A DNA stretch of 64,000 nucleotides from Rhynchosporium graminicola (Eukaryota; Ascomycota; Leotiomycetes; Helotiales; Ploettnerulaceae): contig FJUW01000047.1 in NCBI GenBank assembly GCA_900074885.1, forward strand, positions 62,001-126,000, in the 5' to 3' direction. Below the pieces are notes generated by a model, which worked only from the letters and a program-made list of their open reading frames with translations, made no database searches and had not been told where the DNA came from. Within the stretch, counting starts at the first letter, position 1, and each line of letters begins with the position of its first letter. Made by a program: the position numbers and the translations under genes. This document shows positions 26,661 through 38,885 of the stretch, piece after piece.

Positions 26661-26999
26661 AGTATAATCAGGGGATTATCCTTAGTAATAAATTCTAATA
26701 CTAGTAACTATAATAGCTTATTATCCTCTAAGTAACTATAGTTATCTATTCCGTCTTCTTAAGCTTTAATCTACTAATCTAGTTTACGTAAAGGTCTAGG
26801 TTTACTTAAGTTAGTAGAATAGAAGTCTCTAAGCTTATATAGAGCACCTATTAGGTCAGAAGCGTTATACTAAGTTAGGTCCGGGTCGTAGCTTAGCTAG
26901 CTAACTTAATACTTCAGATTACCTCTTAGGAGCTATATAGCGAGTATATATTATAACTCTTACTCTTCTTAAGTAGTAATAACCTCCGGGGGTAGGTTT

Positions 27000-29900
27000 A
27001 GTAACTCCTAGCCTAGTAATAGGTCGTCCGAGTCCTTAAAGAGTAATTCGGGGGCGAATATATCGTATATAGAAGATCCCGAGGGTAAATCTAGCTTATA
27101 AGAGTATCCGATCTTAGCTAGGACCTAGTATAATCTTACCTAGAGACTAGATAGCTTCTTACTTAGCTAGTGATTCTTAAGGTTCCTTATAGAGAGAAAT
27201 ACCTTATTTCTAACTTCCTAGTTAATATTACGCCGTTTCGGGTCAGTTATAGCGCTTATCTTATACTAGGCAGCTAGTATATTAGCTTTTATAACCTTGA
27301 TAGCGGATTTAGCACGTTCAGCTAGAGATTTAGTATTAATATAATTAAGCTTCTCTTATAATATCGATCCGGTGAGTTACTTCTAGTCCTAGCTATTCCG
27401 TAGTAGTATACTATATTTAAAGGTATATAGCGCTATACTAATAAAGTCGTAAGGTAAAGTTACTTAGGCGCAGTCTATTATTAGTAGTAATTCGCCCTAG
27501 TTACTCTAATAGTAATTAATAAAAGGTCTAAAGCGTTAGTTAATATACTAATTCATAATCTCCGTTTATCTATTAGTTTACTAGTAGAAAGAGGTAGAGA
27601 GCTTAACTTTAACTCTAATTATATAGTAAAACTCTTACTAGAAGGATAAGACTAACTAAGCTCTTTAGTCGGATATAATTAACTTAGGAGTATATCCGAA
27701 ACGATATATCTATTAGATAAATAACGTTACTATCCCGCGGGTATTGATATTATAGTAGTATAATATCGATACGGAGTTCTTCCTTAAGTAATCGATAAAT
27801 ACTAATATCTTATTAAATCTTTAGTTATCGGGCGGGAAGTCCTTAAAATCTATAGCTAGGTACTACATAAGGTAGCTAGGTACTAGTAATAAGTGGAGGA
27901 ATCCTTACTATTTCGTTTACTTTAGATGAGAGTACTAATAGGAGTAGTAATTACGAGTATACCGTTTTATATCTAATACGAGTCCTTTCTAATAGTAATA
28001 GGTAGAAATTATTTCAGTAGTCTTACGAGTATTTAGATAAGTAGAGGAGACTTAATCGTAGACTTCGCTAATTAAATAAGTATATAGCGGGGTATAGCGT
28101 AGTACGTATAGACGATTATTATAAAGTAATAAACTATCGTTAATAGTATAGTTATCTCCTAATATATTCCGTTTATTAGAGAACGATTCTTAGTTAAATT
28201 AGTATAGTTTCTCGATTAAATCAAAAGAGTTATATATAAGTTCCGGTAGCGTATTAGTCCCTAGCGATATTAGGTATATATAACTGATTTAATCGATATA
28301 ATACTTAGCTAGTTCCGCGTTAATCCTAAGATCTAAGCGGTCTAGAGGTAATAAAACCCGAGATCTATTATCCTATTTCTATTATTCCTATATACTTAGA
28401 TCTTATTCCCTATAGCTAAGGATATTAGCTTTAGCGTTATCTTTACTAAGCGTATATATAATTTAAAAGTTAAATTCGGAAAGGAATTCTATTTATCTAG
28501 CTTACTTACTAGTTAGGACTTTAGTAGTTATAAAGTATTCTAAGGATCGATAGTCCGTATATACGCTAGTATAATATCGTAGAGATATAAGTTCCGGTCT
28601 CTATTTCTAGAAAGACTTAATAATAGTATATAGCTTCTTATCGTAGATCTCCTAGTTTAGTTCATATCTATTAAGAATATAAGAGTAGAATCTAATTAGA
28701 TACTACTAGTTATCTTTATATAATTAGGAGATAACTCTAGCTATTATATTATTAGAAGTATTAGTTTCTAGTTTAGTTTATAATTCAGAGTCGAAATAAT
28801 ATAATTTCTGCACCGATAGTAGCTATTAATATAAATCGTTAAAGGACTTCTTATAATCGTTAGTGAAATTCTATAGTACTATAGGCCGAGTAAGCACTAA
28901 GAGAGGTTTAGTGATAAGGCCGAAATTCCGAATAAATTAATAGTAGAACCTATAGAATCCTAGGAAGGATTTTATAGCTATTACTATTTCGGGGTACTTC
29001 TAGTCTACTAATAGTACTACTTTCTCGGGATCTAGCTCGATTCTGTTAGTAGTAACGATATATCTGAGGTATTTAGTTCGAGTAATATAGAATTCGCTTT
29101 TCTTAATATCTACTTAAAGTCTAGTATCTATTAAGTATTATAGTACTAATTTAATATATTCTTCATATTCCTATAGCGTTTCCGAGTATATAAGGATATT
29201 ATCTAAGTAAGCTATATAGAAATTATCTAAGTAGTCTAGTAGTATATTATTCATATATCGCTAGTATATACTAGATCTATTATAGAGCTTAAAAGGTAGT
29301 ACTTTATATTTATAGGATCCGAAGCGAGTTCGGAAGGTAATATACTCCTCTGATTCAGGGTTTATATAGATATAATTAAATACTACCCGGATATCTAGTT
29401 TAGTAAAGATTATTACTTTAGATATACGAGTTAAGAGCTTATCGATCTTAGGTATTAGGTATAAATCCTTTCGAGTAATCGTATTAAGCTTACGATAATT
29501 AATACAGAAGCGTAATCCTCTATCGGCCTTTTTAATAAATAGTATAAGTAATATAAAGGGACTTTAGCTAGATTCGATAAATCCCTTATCTAGNTCCTTA
29601 GTTACTTATAATTTATCTATAGATTACTAATATAAGAGCGAATATATATTAGGTAATAGTTCTTCTAGAATAATTTTATAATCGTATAAGCGATATAGCA
29701 GAAGAATATTAGAATCCCGCTTAGAAAAGGCTTCCTTAAGAGTATAGTACTATTCCGGTAGCTTTTTAGCTATAAGTCGTTCGGTATCGGGATCCTTAGG
29801 AGAGTCGCTATTTAGATAGTCTTATAAGAGGCAGTTTATCTTATAGATACTAGTAAAGAATAATTCGGAACCTTTACGTTTTATATTAAAGTGAAAAGCT

Positions 29901-32410
29901 ATAGTATTAATTTAGTAAATCGGAACTAGTTTCTAGATCCTTAGAGGTTAAGAGGAGTACTTATAGTAAGGTTTCGGTATAAGTACCTTTCTCGATAAAG
30001 TTAGAGCGGAAAAGGGTTCGGATTCCTTAGCGATAAGCGGAAATAAGTTAAAAGGTAAGAATAATATATTAATATACTATATTACTACATTTTAGTATAA
30101 TTAGTATTAGTCTAGCTAATTTATAGCTAAGTCTCGCGCGTTAGCGTCGATTTAGTAAGATCGATTAATACTAGGTTTACGAGGCAGTAGAGTTATAATT
30201 ATCTCCTTATCGTATCAGAGAGTAGCTAGATAGCGTTCCGACTATAGTAGCTTATAGTAGAGCGTATCTAGCTTAACCTGAAATCGTTATATCTATTTAA
30301 TACTAATAATTATATCTTATTATCCTAAATCGAGGAGAATAAAAGGATAATTATAAATACGCCTACTATTAATAGAAAAGTATAAATATATAAAATAGGT
30401 AATATAAGTTCTAATAGATTATTAGAAACTATATATTAGAATAGAATAAAGTAATAGCTCGATTTTAATACTAAGGGCCCCTGATAATCGTCTAGTAAGA
30501 GTACGATTAATAAATAGATAACCGTTCGCTCCGGTATCGATTAAGCTATTTATAGAGACTCTTAGCCCGTTTATATTAATCGTAGTCGGGTATATGAATT
30601 ACTTACTTCCTATTAGGGAGTTAAGGTCTAGATTAGAGAGATTATACTTATATAAACCTAGGAAAGAGTTTTTACTTAAGCTTTATTATTTCCCTCTAGT
30701 ATTAGTCCAGATTCGGAGGGTATATCTTTTACTACTTCCTTAGTTACTTAATCTTCTTCCGGAAATTCGTCGATTAATTAAACTTTAAGCGAGTTAAGGC
30801 AGTCTAGCTTAATATAACTAAGCTATCTATAACTATAATACCTAAGGGGTTCTCTAGTCGAGGTAGCAGGGCGTTTTAGCGCAGAGGGAGTACTAGCTTA
30901 TACCGGGGTAGAAGTACGTACGTATAGTACAGGAGTAGTTTATCGAGGAGCTAAGCTTAAGGACTAGTAAGAGGTAGAACTAGTAATAGTCGTAGTAGTA
31001 ATAGTAGGCTTACGGTGCTATACCTGGGCAGTAGCTTTCTCGGGATAGGTATATTCTAAGTTATAGCGATACTTAGTATCAAAAGAAAGTAAGGATCTAA
31101 CTATAGAAGCGTAATCCTTATTCTACGTTAGTTTAATAATAAGAGTTAAAGCGCGTAAGAATAGTATAATCTTATCCTATATATAGAAGAACTACTCTTT
31201 CTTTTTAACTTTACTTTAGATAGTAGCGCTTTAAAATCGACTACGAAACTCGGCGAAAGTCTCGCGTATATAGCTAGGTTATTATATTTCTAAGTAGTAG
31301 AAAGCGTTATAGTAGTTATCTTCCTCTAAACTAGTAAGAAAGTTCTCCTCTAATAAGGAGATTATTTTATTACTAGTTTTAAACTCGTTAATAAGGTACT
31401 AAGGCATAAGATACTCCTTAGCTAATCTAGTAACTAGCCCCTATATAAGAACGCGCTAGAAGAAGTCCGTAAGGTAATAGTCAGCGTTTATAGCTAGCTA
31501 GTCTCGTATCGATACTCTCTATTAGAGGAAGATAGAGTCCGATCTATTATCTAGAGGTAGGATCTTCTTAGTAAGATAAGACTTCCTAGGGCGTAACTCT
31601 ACCGATTCGGCACTAAGAGAGAGAGATAGTTTATTAGGAATAGTATCCTCTCTCTTAGTACTACGTATCGGAATAGAGTTTATTAGGTTATTAAACTCCG
31701 CTATACGCGGAGATTATAGTATTAGTTCTAATAGGAGAGTCGAAGACAAGCGAGAGACCCCTATAAGGAACTTATCTTATACGGAGATTAGTCTATCTAT
31801 AGTATCTTCTAGAGAGTTATTCTTTTCCTCCTAATCCGCTAATCGTTATAAGAGGGAACAGATCAGGTTCGAGTCACCTATAGTAGTAGGAGTACTTAGC
31901 GATTATACTCCTAGTGAATTTCGCTTTTATTTTTCTTTCCCTCTTAGTTAGTACTTCCTTAATAAGGTATTAACGTTCTCTAGAGTAAGAGACGTTTAAG
32001 GTAAGGAAGGGTATAATAGATTAGGTTCGGAAGTAGAGCAGGAGAGATCGCGTCAAGTTCCTCTAGAACTAGAGGAGTCTTTAGTTTATTAGTTAAGAGT
32101 TATAATAGTAGCTTAAAAAGAGGTATATCAGGGCTATTTCAGCGGTAATACGTAGAGGTTAAAGTTCCGAGGTATTTATTATACTTTCTTTAAAATCTAT
32201 CTATAATTCCTTTATACTAAGGGAGTTATTAAAGGAGCGTTAGTAAAGACCTCCTCTATTATACTATTTGCGATAAGCTAAATTAAACCCTAATTTATAG
32301 TTATCTAAGAGATCTCTAGTATCTTAGCTATATACGAGTAGTTATCGAATAACTAACTTAGTAATAAGATATTATAGTAAGCTATCTCCGGCTATTTTAA
32401 TCTTTTTGTT
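27000..32410 (-). pseudogene. Decayed gypsy gag-pol of E3
   Basis: Minus strand. A CCHC zinc-knuckle relic lies at about 30,797-30,846 (readable as SYIKLDCL after lost Cys codons), giving the gag C-terminus. Reverse transcriptase is at about 29,150-29,420 (FTKLDIR, then YLDNFYIAYLDNILIYSE), with YLDN replacing YLDD. RNase H ends at about 28,400-28,560 (IEFLSEFNF, then ANILSYRE). Integrase is expected at about 27,000-28,300. All parts carry RIP stops, so this is not functional. Confidence 0.8.
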
Positions 32411-32413
32411 TAA

Positions 32414-32681
32414 TATAATAATATAAGACTTAAGGCGGTATATAAGTAAGAATAAACGAGTAGGGAGGCTAAGAGCGATCTTATATAGTCTACTATAAAG
32501 GAAACAAAAAGATAAGGAAGGAAGAAGAAGAGAGATAGAGTATAAGGCACCTTATATATATATACCGGTACTAGTCCGATACTATACCGGGTCGGATACT
32601 AGTTCTGCCGAGATACCTATGAACTTAGGCCCTGTTATCTATCCTTCTTCTCATGTGACATTCAGGTGAGCTGTCGTCACA
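32414..32681 (-). repeat. 5' LTR of gypsy element E3
   Basis: 268-bp partner of 24,921-25,188, ending with an intact TGTCGTCACA and followed by target duplication CTAAG (32,682-32,686). Confidence 0.92.
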
Positions 32682-34197
32682 CTAAGCTCTAAGCTATAAA
32701 GCTAGTGATTTCTAGAGATAAGGTACTAAGCTAAATAGCGGCCTTATCTTTCATATAAATTAGTAGGACCTTAAGGACTATATCCTCTCTATAATAAGCT
32801 ATTATTATATTAAGTATCGCGATATAGCTTATAATAGAAATAATACTATTAAACTATCTTATATCCTATAGGCGAAGTCGTTAGTATTAGGTATTAGGCA
32901 CGCGTAACCTATTATCTTACTATAGTCTCCCTAAGTCTTAGGAGTCCGAGTCTTCTCTATCTCTTACGTTAAGTGTATTATTATTATATATAAAGTTATA
33001 GTAGCGGTAATTTAGAAGAGGAATTTCTGTCTCGATAGAGAATCAGATAAGTACTAAGGTACGAGAGATTAATAGTCTTAGTACTACTAGTATAAAAGAT
33101 ATGCGTATAGTTATCTCAGCTTCTAAGGGGCTAGCTTAGAACCGAGTTAAGAAAGTATTAAAGGATACTACTAACTTAAGGGCTATTATTCCTAGAGTAC
33201 TAATCGCTCTAATAGCCTTATCTTTTAAGTTAGTAAGAATATCAGGGTCTAGAGTACGAACTAAAGCTCTAGCTTATCTCAGAATTAGTAAGAGGATTAG
33301 TTTAACTAAGTGCTTATTACCTCTGTCCTCTATATCCTCCTATAGTACCTAGATAAAGATAGTATTACTTTTCTACTTATTCTTAGTATAAACTAACGCT
33401 ATAGCTATAGCTAACGATAGTGCAAATAGAATAAACCTCTCTTATAGTTATCTCGCTAATTCCTCGACACTAAGTAAGGTCTTATAGTTTAGCGAAATAG
33501 ACTATCTAGATAAGAGAGACTCTGATAATTACGATAACTAATTAGCTAGAGAGCTTTATCTTTAATAGAAAGCTATAGCCGGAACAGCTAGCTTAGGAAA
33601 GGCCTAGTCTCGGATTATTTATAAATCAGTAGGTAAGGATATATATTAGCGTTAATTTTAGGACGTAATCCGTATTAGTATAACTAGTACTTTCTCAGTA
33701 GCTAGGTCTTATTATATTAATCAGGAGTTACGTAATATAGTAAGGAAAGGACTAGGTTTAGATAATAACTACTATAGTATCTCTTAGTATTCTTAAATAA
33801 GGGATATAGATAAACCGGCGAAAGATATCTATATAATTACTCTAATTTAGGTATTAAAGATAAAAATCTCCTCTAGTAGTCTCTTAAGCGATTAGCCCTC
33901 CCTTTAGTATTAGAGCCTCTGATATAGCGGTATATAGAGTAGTACTACTAGTAAACCTCTATAAGTCTCCGGTTTATCGCAGGAGTTCCGAGGTAAGTAA
34001 GAGCTACTAAAGGTCCTTTATATAAGGGGGTCGTAGTTTAGAGACTTAATTTTACCTTATAAACTTAGAATTACTACTATATTAGGAAGCATCCGAGATA
34101 TATATATAGTAAAAGTCTTGATTCTTCTAAATGCTATAGTGCGAGGAGCTATCTAAGTAGTAATAACTAATAGACACTAAGTATCTGTCCCTATCCC
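32682..34197 (-). pseudogene. Older gypsy remnant, right piece of E4
   Basis: RIP-type sequence that resumes after the E3 insertion and, by position, continues the element at 20,304-24,920. It should hold the gag-proximal part of a minus-strand element, but I could not recognise a domain. The RIP signature fades within the last 30 bases before about 34,197-34,216, where CCCGTGA occurs twice (around 34,195 and 34,212). That boundary may be the element end. Confidence 0.5.
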
Positions 34198-34216
34198 GTG
34201 ATATGTCCTGTCCCGT

Positions 34217-37200
34217 GACATACAGTCTCTTGGTATTGATCCTTGTTCTCAGCACTTTGATTTTTCGATAAGCGTTCGCAGACTTATCCATCTTGTCTCT
34301 ACGAAAAGAGTAGTGATCTTCATTTGATCAAGAGAGTCGAATCAAGGTTTCTGCGACGACTGTAGCTTATTCGCCGAAATCCTTATTGAATACATGAACG
34401 CGAATAGCAGGAAGTCGTTTTTGGGTTGACTTACCTTATATCTACAACAATATGAAGCTGTATATCTTGTGTGAACAGAGCAAGCTAAGCCCGGACTGCG
34501 ACATTCTTTCGTTCCGCATGCTCCTGATTGCTACCTTGAAGCCGTTCCAGGCAGCATGTTTGCCAAAATTCAGAATCTCACATCTGTCATTTCTTGTTTA
34601 GGTACTCTGCCACCTTAGAGCATCGCTTTCTCGAATTCTCCAACGTCTGCTGGTGATGCTGCAAGATAACATCAAGTGCTTGTGCCGGTGGTTTCAACAG
34701 GTCAACGAGTCGTTGGGGTCTGCGTAGGAGATGAGGGCGTCAAAGTGTGAAGAGATATCTTACAGTAGTCATTTCGTTCTTAGACTCGTATACCTCATAT
34801 ACTGCAGTCGCGAGCTTATTTTCAAAGTTGATAAATAAAGATTCTTGCTTGCCAGCCCTATGGCAGTAATAGGTCCATTTGTACGTGGAAGACAACATGG
34901 AGACGCCGATTCAGAACCTCCGGATCATACACCTGGCAATGTGAACGTGCTGAGATCCGCAAAATCGGAGAGGTTCGAGACCCAGTCGAGCATTCTTTGT
35001 TCAAGATTTACAGTCCGCAATCTCACGAAGAGTGTAAGATCGTCACCTCATATGCACTTGATCAGTCACCAATTGGCCACAAGGTCCTCTTAGCAACGCA
35101 CAATCCTTTTTTTGAATTTTTTTATTCCCGAATTATCTTACTCTAGGGTCTGTCTGATAAAAACCCCGGTCCAAATTCGAGGATTCTTTAACACTCAGTG
35201 TTGCATTGCTAATTCGGATATTAGGATTTTTCACCACGAACTTTCAATAACCAAGCTTGCTGATCGAACTGTAAAGAAGTGCGAAGTTCCATTTGTGCAT
35301 CCAAAATTACAAAAAGCCAGACTGCGTGAAGATCAAGGAACCGAATTTCATATCAGTAGGGTTTTAATGGACCTGTTGTGAAAGTCTGACCTTGCTCAGG
35401 GCTCATGTAGCAGAACGATTTTCCGAAACCAGTTTCGAAGATCATTATCTGCCACGGTGAGATTAATGCCACACCTAGATTTAAAGATGCGGATCTTACG
35501 TTATTAACTAACAGCGCCCGAGATTAACAATGAAGAATGTAATCGTGATTTTCAAGTTTCAAATTTACATTACAATTTCGATATGATTGTTAAAGTAGAG
35601 GTGAAAACTACTACGTAGAACTTGATACAGTTTTACATCGATCTCCCAAGATATTTGCTACCGGGGTCTAAAAAGCTACTGTACTCCATGATCTTCGGTA
35701 CCTCAATCTAACTCCGACGATGCTAGGTTTGAGTTACTAGACGAGCACTTACTTTAGACCCATTTTACAAGATCCCTTCGACTACGGAGAGCTAATCGAA
35801 ACCTTAGCATGCGGAGTACAGTACTAGTGTAACATCATAAACAAGTCACTTAATACTAAGTATGCTCCGTCGTGGTACGATATTAATCTCACAAAGGCTA
35901 TCTTCCCTCCTGTCAAATACTACCCACTCCTTGTCAATGCCTGCTAGTTCCACGCCATCCATCCCAACATTCACCTTTTAGTAGTATTATAGCCATATTA
36001 AACTTCTCTTGAAACGCAGCCGAAGTTTCAAAAACAACCCGAACAGTCATCTGCTCACGGCTCTGAAACTGATATCCATGTATTAATCCTCTAGAGTAAA
36101 TCAAAGGAAGAGTTGTGATCAAGAAATACAGAAGGGAGCTACGGAGTTTCTGTACCTGAACTATCATAATCCTCCAGGGGCGTTCCTCAGCCTCATGGCA
36201 ATCCAGAGCCGCCTCCAAAGTCACACTCCATAGTTTGAATGCCATTCTCTCCGAAACCGTTCGAAATCCTGGGCTGGGTAGAAGTAGAATACTTATGCTA
36301 GCTATCAACAATAGTCTCGCACAACACCGTTCCCCAATCCCGTACTCACTCGATCCCAACATACCTACAATAATAGATACCTACCCACCTGATGCCTGCA
36401 CACTTCTGAAATACCTAGCTTACTAACCAAGCTATTATTACCCGAGCTGAACACAACATTATCAAGGTAGCTACTTCTGCCAGTACAGTACACGACATGT
36501 GAATATAGCTCGTACAGCATCCACACATCTACCTACCTACCTATCTACCTACCTACCAGATCATTACATACCCTATACTCCACTTCATACCTCAATAACG
36601 TATCCCTATATTACCCACCCATCCCCTTCCCATTCTCCCTCCCCCACAGACTTAGCTACCTACCGTACTCATAGTGCTCACCACCCCATCTCCTTGTACC
36701 GCCCGCCAGCTAGCCAATATACCCTAATCATCTGCACGATACCGGGAGAGGGACCATTCTATCCACTCCGTTGTAGTACAACAACTGACTTTAAGGAACC
36801 CTCAGTCAATCAATCTGTAACAACATCGACAGCGGTCCCGAACGGTCCGTCCCAGAGCAGGCATCGACTTCTCGGGAGTGCACAGTTGCAAGATTTTGAC
36901 AGGTTAGGATGACCACGCAGCTATTTGCGAGATGAAACTTCCGAGATCTCTCGACCGCTTCTGTTAACATGCGAAGGGCTTGCAAAGACCTTTCCAGAGA
37001 TTAAGATCACAAAGTAGTAAAACATGCCCGCAGGCTTTTCACGATATGAAATACAAAAGTGACAATGATATCATGAAACAATGTACAAGGTGTATGGAAT
37101 TTAATGTCCTAGTGTCCTATCATCTATTCTCAGCATGCAGACGACCAGAATGATCCATCCGTCCATCCCACCAACGGATGACTTCTACTGCATCGCACCG

Positions 37201-37478
37201 TCCTGTTCGTCCGCAAAGAAATGCATACAATCAATTATGCGGAACTTCCAGCGGCAACGTCGTAGACACATCAGAATTATTATGCAACCCCTTCCATGTT
37301 CCCGTCCAAACGCAGTCCAGAATGATCGCTAATGAAGGTCGGACGGAACGCTCAATGAATGATGACCTGCTGTCGTTCTGATGATGTTTTGTAGTGAGAG
37401 AAAAAAGACAATGAGAGCGTGGCAGATTAGGTCTAATGTAAGACAAACTCAAGAATTAACGCCGACGGTCCCAATGTT
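34217..37478. other. Intergenic region next to the TE block, no gene recognised
   Basis: Normal composition with CpA and TpG common, in sharp contrast to the left. Open frames up to 142 codons exist (for example 35,934-36,362 minus and 36,499-36,912 plus), but none has a recognisable domain, splice-supported extension or consistent codon use. An imperfect TACC/TATC microsatellite lies at 36,530-36,557, and 36,560-36,760 is C/T/A-rich. The part next to 37,478 is the 3' flank of the ECM33-like gene. Confidence 0.6.
36530..36557. repeat. (TACC)n microsatellite
   Basis: Seven TACC/TATC units in a row. It creates a Thr/Tyr/Leu-rich spurious open frame. Confidence 0.85.
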
Positions 37479-38885
37479 TTACAAGATCAACTGCAATAAT
37501 CCAGCGAAGATAGAGGCGCCTAGAGCGGCCTCGCTGAGGTGGTAGCTGGCAGCGTCGCTCTTTGGAGTAGGAGAAGACTTGGTGCTGCCATCGGTAGTGG
37601 TTCCGTCTAAGGTAGTGGTGGTGGCAGTGGCACTCTTGCAGATGAATTTACCCTGGATGATGCTTCCCTTTCCGCCGGATTGTGCCTGGAAGCCTTCGCA
37701 ACTGATTACTTGCTTACTCTGGACGTTGAAACCTCCCTTAACATCGGATAGCTTTGGCAGCTCAGGGCTATCCGTACGTCAGCTAAAACTTCACATTCCG
37801 GAATTCAGATACATACGTAGAGAAGTTTCCGGAGAAATCAATGGCACCAGCAACTTGGGAAAGCGATGGAAAGCTGATGGCGTTCAAGTTGGTGTTATTG
37901 GCGATCTGGTTTGCTCCTCCGACGCTCTTCAGCATAGGGAAGGTAATGTTGGTGAGCTTCTCATTGGTCACAATTGCCATGCTTCCAAACGAAGTTGCGA
38001 AGTTTCCAATGGTAGTCAAGTTTGGTGCAGAGATGCTTTCCATGTAGTTATCGTAGAATCCAAGGGATCCGTTGACAGTTGCCAAGGAAGGGAACTTGAT
38101 ACTAGAGATATTTCTGAAAGTCATGTTGGCAGCCCAGATCAGGTTGGGGAAGGTGACAGCCAGCTGGTTGCCATTGGCGTTGATGTTAAGAGCGTTGGTG
38201 ATATTGGCAACCTGGGTGTCAAATGACTTCAAGTTGTTGTTGTTGTCGATTTGCAGAGTGCCAACAGTATTCAAGTTGATTCCAGTCAGGGTAGACAAGA
38301 ATGTGTTACTGATTGTGACACTACTGGCCTGGGACAGAGGACCAGCGAAGTTGAGTTGCGGAAGGGTAGGAAGAGCCTCCCAGTAGATGGTCTTTACAGA
38401 CTTCAACACATCAAACTGAAGGTTGGAAAGGAGCGTCAAGTTGAAAAGTCTGAACTCTCCACCGATCTTGTTGATGGTTGAACTCGTGATGCTGACCAGG
38501 TTACCAGCACTCAGCGAAGTGAGGTTGCCCTTGACCTCACTTGGTCCATCGAGAGCGATGATACCATTGGCGTCACTGCCGATGATAATGCTTCCACCGA
38601 TAGTCGAGCAGTCAGCTATCTGACTGGCATCAGCTGGGGAGTTGATTGTGACGCTTGGTTGAGTGCAGATCGTAGCAGTTTGAGCTAAAAAGGACAACAG
38701 ATCAGCACATTATTCCCAATTGTTCGCCTGCAGCCTCTCTCGGCTCTGGCCATCTCGTATTTTCAGGGAAGGCAAGTCGATGATCTGCGGAGCTTGTGTC
38801 GTTGGATTGGAATGAATGGTAATGACTTACCAGCAGCGACACTCAGGAGGGCGAAGCCCGGGACGAGAAGGTTTTGGGCGAACAT
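37479..38885 (-). CDS. ECM33: Ecm33-like GPI-anchored cell-wall protein
   Basis: Three exons on the minus strand: 38,885-38,831, 38,684-37,817 and 37,767-37,479 (403 aa). Exon 1 encodes a signal peptide (MFAQNLLVPGFALLSVAA). The body has Ser/Thr/Asn-rich, Leu-spaced repeats resembling receptor L-domain/leucine-rich repeats (GTLQID, SIKFPSLATV, NLTTIGN) with many N-x-S/T sites. A Cys-containing region then a Thr/Ser-rich stalk follow, and the C-terminus SDAAS plus a hydrophobic tail ending LLQLIL is a classic GPI signal. Introns are 146 nt and 49 nt, the second with branch point CTGAC. In yeast, Ecm33 family members support cell-wall integrity at the plasma membrane or wall. The frame upstream of the ATG stays open for about 210 codons, but the signal peptide decides this start. 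Confidence 0.9.

Larger units (their letters stand above)
24921..32681 (-). mobile_element. Ty3/gypsy retrotransposon nested in E4 (E3)
   Basis: A 7.76-kb element with two 268-bp LTRs (24,921-25,188 and 32,414-32,681). The least mutated ends define 10-bp inverted termini TGTGACGACA and TGTCGTCACA. CTAAG is duplicated exactly at both ends (24,916-24,920 and 32,682-32,686). A C-run right after the left LTR (about 25,192-25,199) is a polypurine tract on the minus strand, giving the orientation. Minus-strand gag with a zinc-knuckle relic, reverse transcriptase and RNase H are recognisable. It differs in LTR and pol from E1. A single N sits at 29,594 with no duplication around it. Confidence 0.92.
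1..34197. repeat. RIP-mutated nested LTR-retrotransposon block
   Basis: The whole left half is TpA-rich and poor in CpA and TpG, while CpG persists. This is the signature of repeat-induced point mutation (CpA to TpA on either strand). Almost no open frame of 60 codons survives over 34 kb; the one exception is 10,085-10,318. Conceptual translation still reveals gag, protease, integrase, reverse transcriptase and RNase H, with stops mostly at former Gln or Trp codons. Four insertion layers are defined by paired LTRs and target-site duplications (separate entries). The signature stops abruptly near 34,197. Seen: composition and repeats. Known: RIP acts on duplicated DNA in the sexual cycle of Pezizomycotina. 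Inferred: the block is heterochromatic. Confidence 0.93.

Noticed and set aside
34961..35000. GGTTCGAGACC resembling a tRNA T-arm
   Set aside because: The stem does not pair properly, and no acceptor stem, D-arm or anticodon arm can be placed upstream. No tRNA or 5S gene was found anywhere in the window.
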